Part shown: piece after piece, positions 36,135 to 42,508 of the stretch | Position numbering within the stretch: position 1 is the stretch's first letter | Layout of the letters: the number at the start of each line of letters is the position of its first letter | Assembly: GCF_024972775.1 (NCBI RefSeq) | Contig: NZ_CP092282.1 | Coordinates: 1,488,001-1,552,000, forward strand | Length of the DNA: 64,000 nucleotides | DNA from: Dehalobacter sp. DCM | GTDB lineage: Bacteria; Bacillota; Desulfitobacteriia; Desulfitobacteriales; Syntrophobotulaceae | Direction: 5' to 3' | Position numbers and translations under genes: made by a program | Notes under the pieces: model-generated | The model's input: the letters and a program-made list of their open reading frames with translations, nothing else | Told to the model about the DNA's origin: nothing | Databases searched by the model: none

Positions 36135-36209
36135 TGGGGTGTCGCCAAGCGGTAAGGCACCAGACTTTGACTCTGGCATTCGTTGGTTCGAGTCCAGCCA
36201 CCCCAGCCA
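36135..36209 (+). tRNA. tRNA-Gln (TTG)
   Basis: Acceptor TGGGGTG/CACCCCA, anticodon loop CTTTGAC, encoded CCA. Confidence 0.95.
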
Positions 36210-36216
36210 GCAATTT

Positions 36217-36292
36217 GGGCCATTAGCTCAGCTGGTAGAGCACCTGACTCTTAATCAGGGTGCCCAGGGTTCGAGTCCCTGATGGCCCACCA
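36217..36292 (+). tRNA. tRNA-Lys (CTT)
   Basis: Acceptor GGGCCAT/ATGGCCC, anticodon loop CTCTTAA, encoded CCA. Only seven bases after tRNA-Gln. Confidence 0.95.
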
Positions 36293-36312
36293 TTAAGAAT
36301 CCACATTTATAT

Positions 36313-36388
36313 GAGCCATTAGCTCAGTCGGTAGAGCACCTGACTTTTAATCAGGGTGTCCCGCGTTCGAGTCGCGGATGGCTCACCA
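36313..36388 (+). tRNA. tRNA-Lys (TTT)
   Basis: Acceptor GAGCCAT/ATGGCTC, anticodon loop CTTTTAA, encoded CCA. Confidence 0.95.
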
Positions 36389-36402
36389 GCATGTTGTCTC
36401 AT

Positions 36403-36477
36403 GCGGGTGTAACTCAGTGGTAGAGTGTCACCTTGCCAAGGTGAAAGTCGCGAGTTCGAATCTCGTCACCCGCTCCA
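36403..36477 (+). tRNA. tRNA-Gly (GCC)
   Basis: Acceptor GCGGGTG/CACCCGC, anticodon loop TTGCCAA, encoded CCA. Confidence 0.95.
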
Positions 36478-36493
36478 TAATATTCTCATCCAT

Positions 36494-36570
<77 letters not shown>

Positions 36571-36587
36571 TATTTAAAAAAGTTTTC

Positions 36588-36663
36588 GCCGTTATAGCTC
36601 AGTCGGTAGAGCGTATCCTTGGTAAGGATAAGGTCACCGGTTCAATCCCGGTTAACGGCTCCA
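36588..36663 (+). tRNA. tRNA-Thr (GGT)
   Basis: Acceptor GCCGTTA/TAACGGC, anticodon loop TTGGTAA, encoded CCA. Confidence 0.95.
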
Positions 36664-36667
36664 GCAA

Positions 36668-36752
36668 GCGGGAGTGGCGGAATTGGCAGACGCGCACGTT
36701 TGAGGGGCGTGTGGTTAACACCGTGCGGGTTCAAGTCCCGCCTTCCGCACCA
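36668..36752 (+). tRNA. tRNA-Leu (GAG)
   Basis: Class II tRNA with a long variable arm, anticodon loop TTGAGGG, encoded CCA. Its last 21 bases (36732-36752) are duplicated exactly at 36882-36902. Confidence 0.94.
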
Positions 36753-36779
36753 AAAAATTACTTGCATCAGAAGAAGGGT

Positions 36780-36902
36780 CTTGAACGGGAGGAAAAGAAA
36801 ATGTGACCTGAGGGAGCATTTTCCCGACCTGGCGTGATAGCGAGCATATGAGTGCCGTAAGGCGCGAATAAGCGAGCGGAGCAAGTCCCGCCTTCCGCAC
36901 CA
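36780..36902 (+). repeat. tRNA-nested structured element A (behind tRNA-Leu)
   Basis: Order: inverted T-loop fragment CTTGAAC (36780-36786); hairpin AAAATGT/GCATTTT around GACCTGAGGGA; conserved GGCGTGATAGCGAGC; hairpin with GTAA loop; GCGGAGC; then an exact 21-base copy of the tRNA-Leu 3' end including CCA (36882-36902). Confidence 0.88.
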
Positions 36903-36942
36903 AATGAATTCAAGTAATATCAATCAAAATCATCAGTTCTAC

Positions 36943-37033
36943 GGAGAAGTACTCAAGTGGCTGAAGAGGACGGTTTGCTAAACCGTTAGAGTGGGTAACT
37001 GCTGCGAGGGTTCAAATCCCTCCTTCTCCGCCA
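36943..37033 (+). tRNA. tRNA-Ser (GCT)
   Basis: Class II tRNA, acceptor GGAGAAG/CTTCTCC, anticodon loop TTGCTAA, encoded CCA. Its last 21 bases (37013-37033) are duplicated exactly at 37130-37150. Confidence 0.94.
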
Positions 37034-37050
37034 TTCAATCTTCAAATGAT

Positions 37051-37150
37051 GGATTTGAACGGCCGTTAAGAAAATGCGACCTATGGAAGCATTTTTAGGC
37101 CCGGCGTGATAGCAGCGACAGCTGCGGAGCAAATCCCTCCTTCTCCGCCA
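37051..37150 (+). repeat. tRNA-nested structured element B (behind tRNA-Ser)
   Basis: Inverted T-arm fragment GGATTTGAAC (37051-37060); outer stem GGCC/GGCC; hairpin AAAATGC/GCATTTT around GACCTATGGAA; GGCGTGATAGC; a short hairpin GCAGC-GACA-GCTGC; GGAGC; then an exact 21-base copy of the tRNA-Ser 3' end with CCA (37130-37150). Confidence 0.88.
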
Positions 37151-37171
37151 TCATTTATTTAATCACCATAT

Positions 37172-37246
37172 TCCTCGATAGCTCAATGGTGGAGCAACCG
37201 GCTGTTAACCGGTAGGTTGCTGGTTCGAGTCCAGCTCGGGGAGCCA
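37172..37246 (+). tRNA. tRNA-Asn (GTT)
   Basis: Acceptor TCCTCGA/TCGGGGA, anticodon loop CTGTTAA, encoded CCA. Confidence 0.94.
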
Positions 37247-37247
37247 T

Positions 37248-37324
37248 GGCAGGGTAGCCAAGTGGTCTAAGGCAAGCGGTTCATACCCGCTCATCCGAGG
37301 GTTCAAATCCCCCCCCTGCTACCA
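37248..37324 (+). tRNA. tRNA-Met (CAT), elongator type
   Basis: Acceptor GGCAGGG/CCCTGCT, anticodon loop TTCATAC, encoded CCA. Pairing at position 1-72 argues against the initiator. A tRNA-Ile with modified CAT is not fully excluded. Confidence 0.88.
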
Positions 37325-37325
37325 T

Positions 37326-37399
37326 GCGGGTGTAACTCAATGGTAGAGTGCCAGCCTTCCAAGCTGGTTACGTGGGTTCGATTCCCATCACCCGCTCCA
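37326..37399 (+). tRNA. tRNA-Gly (TCC)
   Basis: Acceptor GCGGGTG/CACCCGC, anticodon loop CTTCCAA, encoded CCA. Segments of its 3' end are repeated three times downstream and once inverted. Confidence 0.95.
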
Positions 37400-37411
37400 T
37401 AGTAAAAAACA

Positions 37412-37440
37412 ATCCAACGCAAAGCGTTGGATTTTTTTTT
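37412..37440 (+). terminator. terminator of the tRNA operon
   Basis: ATCCAACGC (37412-37420), loop AAA, GCGTTGGAT (37424-37432), then eight T. Confidence 0.92.
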
Positions 37441-37442
37441 AC

Positions 37443-37576
37443 GGAGCGGGTGATGGGAATCGAACGGGCGACAGGGAAATGCGACCTATGGGAGCATTTC
37501 CCCGCCCTGGCGTGATAGCGAGCTTATGAGCGCCAGAGGGCGCGAATAAGCGAGCGGAGCGATTCCCATCACCCGC
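37443..37576 (+). repeat. tRNA-nested structured element C (behind tRNA-Gly)
   Basis: The most complete copy. It starts with 23 bases that are the reverse complement of the tRNA-Gly 3' part (37443-37465, from position 75 back to G53). The core 37466-37560 has outer stem GGGCG/CGCCC, hairpin GGAAATGC/GCATTTCC around GACCTATGGGA, GGCGTGATAGC, and a long hairpin GCTTATGAGCGCC/GGCGCGAATAAGC with a symmetric GA/GA internal loop. It ends CGATTCCCATCACCCGC, a direct copy from the tRNA T-loop to base 72. Confidence 0.9.
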
Positions 37577-37709
37577 GGTGTTGAGGTATGAACATAGTAA
37601 AATAGATAGTATAAGCGCCCTATGGAAGCGTTTTCCCGACCTGGCGTGATAGCGAGCTTATGAGCGCCAGAGGGCGCGAATAAGCGAGCGGAGCGATTCC
37701 CATCACCCG
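37577..37709 (+). repeat. tRNA-nested element D, part of a 134-bp tandem repeat
   Basis: A linker GGTGTTGAGGTATGAACATAG (37577) leads into a core lacking the inverted tRNA arm (from AAGCGCCCTATGGAAGCG), with the same long hairpin as element C, and ends with a direct tRNA-Gly copy CGATTCCCATCACCCG (37694-37709). The linker recurs exactly 134 bases later. Confidence 0.87.
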
Positions 37710-37710
37710 T

Positions 37711-37844
37711 GGTGTTGAGGTATGAACATAGTAAAATAGATAGTATAAGCGCCCTATGGGAGCATTTCCCCGCCCTGGCGTGATAGCGAGGAAATACCGC
37801 GGCAGACCACGGTATTTCCTCGCGGAGCGATTCCCATCACCCGC
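37711..37844 (+). repeat. tRNA-nested element E, second unit of the tandem repeat
   Basis: Same linker and first part as element D, but the second hairpin is replaced by an unrelated perfect one (GAGGAAATACCG/CGGTATTTCCTC). Ends CGGAGC plus CGATTCCCATCACCCGC (37828-37844). A third degenerate linker (ATAGTAAAATAGA) follows at about 37870. Confidence 0.87.
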
Positions 37845-37892
37845 AAAGTAGAGGGCTAAGGATAGTAAAATAGAACGTATAGAAGGAAACCC

Positions 37893-38153
37893 TCAATCGT
37901 CATAATGACCTTTGCAGCCAATAATATAGATTGTGTCATTCTCGATTTTGTAGATAAGCCTGTCTTTTTCGGTTATTCGTCTGCTCCAGTAGCCAGTTAA
38001 ATCATGTCTTAATGGTTCTGGTTTACCCAATCCCTCATAACCATTACGATCAATGTCCTTAAGAAGTTCATTAATCTTCTTCAATACTTTTTTATCCTCT
38101 ATCAGCCACATTGTATAATCTTCCCATGCAAAATCCGAAAAAATCTTATTCAT
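37893..38153 (-). CDS. yoeB: YoeB/Txe-family mRNA interferase toxin
   Basis: An 86-residue RelE-fold toxin that cuts mRNA in the ribosomal A site. It begins with FSDFAWEDYTMWL, has the LRHDLTGYWSRRI core and DRLIYKI, and ends CKGHYDD with the C-terminal His-Tyr pair of YoeB. The start overlaps the antitoxin stop by four bases (ATGA). All recognised residues are present, so it is probably functional. Confidence 0.93.
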   Translation of the reverse strand: MNKIFSDFAWEDYTMWLIEDKKVLKKINELLKDIDRNGYEGLGKPEPLRHDLTGYWSRRITEKDRLIYKIENDTIYIIGCKGHYDD

Positions 38154-38419
38154 TTTTCCATGTCCTCTAGCTCTTGCATGGACTTAGTAACCGATGAATT
38201 CCGTTCAATTTGCTTACGGCTTTCAACGAGCCTGTCGTAATTCTTCTTATTACTCATGACAAATAGATTTTCCATTATATTGTTATATTCTTCCAGACTG
38301 ATAAGGACAACATTCTTTTCGTCTTTTCTAGTAATAATGACAGTTTCATAATCATCGGTTACTTTATCGCAATAGTCTTTTAACTTATTACGAATTGTTG
38401 AGTAATTTACTGCTAACAT
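38150..38419 (-). CDS. yefM: YefM/Phd-family antitoxin
   Basis: An 89-residue antitoxin: MLAVNYSTIRNKLKDYCDKV is the Phd/YefM DNA-binding fold, EEYNNIMENLFVM the dimer and toxin-binding transition, with a flexible acidic C-terminus. It neutralises YoeB and represses its own operon. GAGGTG precedes the ATG. A candidate operator lies at 38450-38465. Confidence 0.92.
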   Translation of the reverse strand: MLAVNYSTIRNKLKDYCDKVTDDYETVIITRKDEKNVVLISLEEYNNIMENLFVMSNKKNYDRLVESRKQIERNSSVTKSMQELEDMEK

Positions 38420-38449
38420 AATAACACCTCACTTATTGCGCAGTATATT

Positions 38450-38465
38450 GTACAATTTATTGTAC
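38450..38465 (-). promoter_or_regulatory. yefM-yoeB operator palindrome
   Basis: GTACAAT-TT-ATTGTAC, a perfect 7-2-7 palindrome 30 bases before the yefM start. One side extends to TTGTACA, the TGTACA core known for YefM operators. A TATAAT-like -10 on the minus strand lies just upstream. Confidence 0.65.
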
Positions 38466-38629
38466 TCTGTTATTATATGTATGTCTATAGATTTTGATAC
38501 AACAAATCCCTCAACCCTATCGGGCTGAAGGTGTAAAAATAAACTGCTAACACAAAAAGGAAAAATCAGACATGTCTAGAATAATACTACGGAAATATAC
38601 CAAATAATTATGGATTTACGGAAGGTTAC

Positions 38630-39238
38630 ATGAAAAATAAACGACGCGTCCGCTTAGGCGATATGTTGATCCACTATGGAAAGATAACCACAGAACAATT
38701 GGAAGCCGCCCTTTTCATCCAGCGAAATAAAAACGAAAAGCTGGGCAAAATTCTTGTCGATATGGGCTGTATCGATGACAAAGATCTCTATATGATCCTC
38801 GGAAAACAATGGGGCATACCCTGGGTGGATCTTACCACACAGAATATTGACCCCGAGGCCGCTTCCCTGGTCCAGAAGAATTTTGCCCTGGCGAATAACC
38901 TGATTCCATTCAAAAAGAAATGGCGCTTTTTGCACGTAGCAATGTCTGATCCGATGAATCTGTTTACCTTAGACGATCTCGAAGAAATTACAAAATGCCG
39001 AATTTTGCCCTACTTTGCCTCTCCGGTCGAAATAACACACGCCATAGCCCAGCATTATCAAGAAGAAACCGTGCCGGGGTCAGCAGACGATTTGATTCAG
39101 GTGCTCAGTACCGTTATCCAACAAACTGTTCAGGAAAGAGCCAGTGATATTTGTGTTGAACCCAGTATTAATCGTTTAAACATCCGTTTTCAAACCGACG
39201 GTAAAACGGTGGAAGTCTCGATCTGCAAACACGGATAA
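38630..39238 (+). CDS. orphan MshEN-domain protein, PilB N-terminal-like
   Basis: A 202-residue protein homologous to the N-terminal part of the PilB at 52992. It has two copies of the MshEN c-di-GMP motif, RLGDMLIHYGKITTEQLEAAL and KLGKILVDMG (the first at about 8-28), then a piece of the ATPase N2 domain (ERASDICVEPSINRLNIRF). It stops before Walker A. So it cannot be an ATPase; it is either a truncated pilB or a stand-alone c-di-GMP receptor. Its place next to c-di-GMP enzymes and its intact motifs favour the latter, as inference. Confidence 0.75.
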   Translation: MKNKRRVRLGDMLIHYGKITTEQLEAALFIQRNKNEKLGKILVDMGCIDDKDLYMILGKQWGIPWVDLTTQNIDPEAASLVQKNFALANNLIPFKKKWRFLHVAMSDPMNLFTLDDLEEITKCRILPYFASPVEITHAIAQHYQEETVPGSADDLIQVLSTVIQQTVQERASDICVEPSINRLNIRFQTDGKTVEVSICKHG

Positions 39239-39266
39239 TATATTTGTAGAAATGATCAGGGTAATT

Positions 39267-39305
39267 GGAGAGGATAAAACAAAAATATCCTCTCTTTTTA
39301 TTTTT
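39267..39305 (+). terminator. rho-independent terminator
   Basis: GAGAGGATA (39268-39276) pairs with TATCCTCTC (39286-39294), followed by TTTTTATTTTT. Confidence 0.9.
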
Positions 39306-39432
39306 GCCCAAAGAACAGAGACATCGAATATTTATTTAAGATAAGTCTATTGAACTTACGAAACTGCATTTTAATCCATCTTTTTCACGAGATGAAAAAT
39401 AGACTATTTTGCGTAGATTTGTTGGCAAAAAA

Positions 39433-39477
39433 CCTACCTTGATAGAATATTGGAAATATTCTATCAAGGTAGTATAA
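39433..39477 (+). promoter_or_regulatory. 18-bp inverted repeat abutting a -10 box
   Basis: A perfect 18-bp inverted repeat (39433-39450 with 39454-39471, loop GGA) is directly followed by TATAATAGG. No T-tract follows. It overlaps where a -35 box would be, so it may be an operator for the promoter of the GGDEF/HD-GYP gene at 39562. Confidence 0.55.
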
Positions 39478-39561
39478 TAGGTTAAACAAGTGTAAAAATA
39501 TGTATTTGTGATAAATTGAATTAGCGAAAATCAAATTAATTAACCGAGGAGGATACATCAT

Positions 39562-42306
39562 ATGGGCAACTCATTATATCAAGAAGTTTTACGAAACATG
39601 CCTATTGGTTATTCGCTTTATAAAGTGATTACCGATTTAGATGACCGGCCTTGTGACTATAAGTTTATTGAGATGAATCGCGCATTTGAAGAAGCTACTG
39701 GTTTGCTCGAATCAAAAACAATTGGTAAAAAAGTTAAAGATGTTCTGCAATGGTTAAATGAAGAGATTGATTGGGTAAAAGCATACATAGACATTACGTG
39801 TAAAGGCATGAATTTAGAGTTTGAACGATATTGTCTAGATCAGGATAAGTGGTATAGAGTGAGTGCATTCTCACCAGAAAAGAACTATTTAGTTACGCTC
39901 GTGGCCGATATAACAATTGAAAAAAGGAAATACCTCGATTTAGCGGGTAGTAATAAAAACGGGATAGGTGCATATATTCGAGATATTTCAAAGCATAAAA
40001 AACAGGAGCAATATTTGAGAAAACAATTGGAAAGACAGAACATCTTAATCGATATATATATGAGAACATTTAATACTATGCAGGAACAATTTAATTTTGC
40101 TCTTCATGAGGCGCTCAAACTGACAGAGAGTGAATTTGGATATATTTTTTCATATGACGAGAATAGTGGCGAATTTGCTCTTTACTCTTGGGAAAATAGT
40201 ATGATAACGGATCAAAATGTTATTAAAGGGCAAGCCCAATCCCATGTTAAAGAATCAGGTGTCTGGGATAAGGTTGTACAAAAAAGAAAACCTATTATTG
40301 TTAATGATTTTCAGAAGATCGATAACAGAAACAATTGGTTACCAAAAGGACATACGATGGTAGCCAATTTCATGTCGATTCCAATAATAATCGACAGTCA
40401 TATTGTTGCAGTTATTGGAATGGGAAACAAAGAAAACGGATATGATGAATTTGATATTAAAGAAATCACAATTTTGATGCATAGTGTATGGCTAGCAGTC
40501 GAAAAAAGAACTGCTCAGGAGCGGGTCCTGATTGAGCGCGAAAAATATAATTCGATTTTGAATGAGTTGCCCGCTATGGTCTGTGAATTTTTACCAGACA
40601 GCACACTTACTTTTGCCAACAAAGCATATTATGATTATTTTGGTGGGGAATACGATACATTGATTAACAAAAAAATTCTTGATATTATACCGAAAGAAAA
40701 AAGTAACAAAGTAAAATTAAAATACATGGATCTAACACCGCAAGAAAATACAATTAAGTATATTTCTACGATTAAGTTCAATGGGAAAATTAGATCTTAT
40801 GAATGGCAGGATGTTGGTATTTTTAACAAACAGGGCATACCGATATGTTATTATTCCATAGGGCTTGATATAACCGAAAGAGTAAAAGCGGAAGAAGAAC
40901 AGAATAGAGTTCTTAAACAACTGGTTGCCATGTTTAACAGTCATGAAGCAGTAATGCTCCTTATCGAACCTTTTTCCGGAAATATTGTGGATGCTAATCC
41001 TGCAGCCACGACTTTTTATGGGTATACAAAAAAAGAATTGCTTAAGATGTGTATCAATGAAATAAATACCCTACCCAAGGAAGAATTAGCAAATTTGCGC
41101 TTAAAGGTATTAAATAAGGGTCAAAAATATTTTACTTTTCCACATCGGCTACGAAATGGAGAAATCAGAATTGTAGATGTTTATTCCTCACCAATTTCTT
41201 ATAATGGCAAAAAGTTGTTATTTTCGATTATTTTTGACGTAAGCCAGAGAGAAGAAGCATATAAAGAAATAGCATATCTTAATTATCATGATAATCTTAC
41301 AGATTTATACAATAGGAGATTTTTCGAGGAGGAATTCAAACGGTTAAATGTAAAGAGACGATTTCCGATAGCAGTCGTTATGGGAGATGTAAATGGCTTG
41401 AAACTGATCAACGACTCCTTTGGCTATTGTATAGGTGATAATCTACTTAAAGAAGCGGCAAAGATAATAAAAGGGGCTGTAAGGGCTGATGATATTGTTG
41501 CCAGAATTGGAGGAGACGAATTTGGCATTATACTGCCAAATGTCGATGAACTTGAAACCAGAGCATTAATTAAGCGAATAGAAGAACAAATAAACAAGAA
41601 AGATGAAGAAAGCATGACAGGAAAGCCCTACTTATCCATTTCCTTCGGCTATGCGGTTCAGGAAAGACCTGAAGACAGTTATGATAAGTTGGTGAAAGAT
41701 GCTGAACGCTTCATGTATTCCAGGAAACATTATGATAGTAGAAGCCTAAAGAGTAATACAATCAATATTATTATGAATACGCTTTTTGAAAAAAGTCAAC
41801 GGGAGAAAATACACTCGGATAGAGTGGGGGATATTTCCGCTTCTATTGCCAGGGCGTTGGGTTTAGATGAAGGGACTGTTAATAAAATAAAGGCAGCTGG
41901 CTGCCTACATGATATTGGTAAAATAGGTATTCCAGAGGACATATTAAATAAACAAGGCATACTCGATGAGAAGGAATGGGAAATAATGAAATCACACTCA
42001 GAGAGAAGCTGGAGAATATTAGAAAATACCTATGAGTTTTCAGAAATTTCAAATATAGTTCTTCATCACCATGAAAGATGGGACGGCGACGGTTACCCCA
42101 AAGGTATCAAAGGAGAAGAAATTCCGCTGGAAGCCAGAATAATAACAGTAGCCGATTCTTACGATGCGATGACAAAAGAAAGAAGTTATGGAAAAAACAT
42201 TAGTAAGGATGAAGCTATTGAAGAACTTAAGCGGTGTTCGCAAAAGCATTTTGATCAACGCATTGTGGATGTCTTTATTAATCACGTTCTACAAGATTAT
42301 GACTGA
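39562..42306 (+). CDS. PAS-GAF-PAS-PAS-GGDEF-HD-GYP protein, c-di-GMP turnover
   Basis: A 914-residue soluble sensor enzyme. Order: PAS (about 1-130), GAF (about 160-320), two PAS domains (about 330-570), GGDEF (575-735) and HD-GYP (745-914). The GGDEF motif is intact at 650-654 with an RxxD inhibitory site five residues before it. The HD pair is His783-Asp784 in CLHDIGKIG, and the GYP signature is at 844-846. GGDEF domains make and HD-GYP domains degrade c-di-GMP, so it may be bifunctional, switched by the sensor domains. Ribosome site GAGGAGG. Transcribed from the palindrome-linked promoter at 39433. Confidence 0.9.
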   Translation: MGNSLYQEVLRNMPIGYSLYKVITDLDDRPCDYKFIEMNRAFEEATGLLESKTIGKKVKDVLQWLNEEIDWVKAYIDITCKGMNLEFERYCLDQDKWYRVSAFSPEKNYLVTLVADITIEKRKYLDLAGSNKNGIGAYIRDISKHKKQEQYLRKQLERQNILIDIYMRTFNTMQEQFNFALHEALKLTESEFGYIFSYDENSGEFALYSWENSMITDQNVIKGQAQSHVKESGVWDKVVQKRKPIIVNDFQKIDNRNNWLPKGHTMVANFMSIPIIIDSHIVAVIGMGNKENGYDEFDIKEITILMHSVWLAVEKRTAQERVLIEREKYNSILNELPAMVCEFLPDSTLTFANKAYYDYFGGEYDTLINKKILDIIPKEKSNKVKLKYMDLTPQENTIKYISTIKFNGKIRSYEWQDVGIFNKQGIPICYYSIGLDITERVKAEEEQNRVLKQLVAMFNSHEAVMLLIEPFSGNIVDANPAATTFYGYTKKELLKMCINEINTLPKEELANLRLKVLNKGQKYFTFPHRLRNGEIRIVDVYSSPISYNGKKLLFSIIFDVSQREEAYKEIAYLNYHDNLTDLYNRRFFEEEFKRLNVKRRFPIAVVMGDVNGLKLINDSFGYCIGDNLLKEAAKIIKGAVRADDIVARIGGDEFGIILPNVDELETRALIKRIEEQINKKDEESMTGKPYLSISFGYAVQERPEDSYDKLVKDAERFMYSRKHYDSRSLKSNTINIIMNTLFEKSQREKIHSDRVGDISASIARALGLDEGTVNKIKAAGCLHDIGKIGIPEDILNKQGILDEKEWEIMKSHSERSWRILENTYEFSEISNIVLHHHERWDGDGYPKGIKGEEIPLEARIITVADSYDAMTKERSYGKNISKDEAIEELKRCSQKHFDQRIVDVFINHVLQDYD

Positions 42307-42508
42307 ACCTGTTAAGCATCACTGTTCTACTATAAGTCCTATCGAGTTAAGTCAATATTATATTATTTCTAAATATTAAGAAAATTTCCATATATTACCT
42401 TGATTCAATTTTTAATCTATTATAAAATATGGTTAAAAATAGTAATAAACCAAACCTAAAAGGCCTTGATTAGTAATTAAAATAATTCCTTAGAGCGAGG
42501 TAGTAGAT

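Noticed and set aside
36882-36902. Second tRNA-Leu gene
   Set aside because: Only the 3' 21 bases are present; there is no anticodon arm or 5' acceptor strand. The same holds for 37130-37150 (Ser) and the Gly copies.
37443-37844. CRISPR-like array, because short sequences recur with different inserts
   Set aside because: Repeats are 134 bases apart, the recurring parts are tRNA-derived or hairpin-forming, inserts are palindromic, and there are no cas genes in the window.
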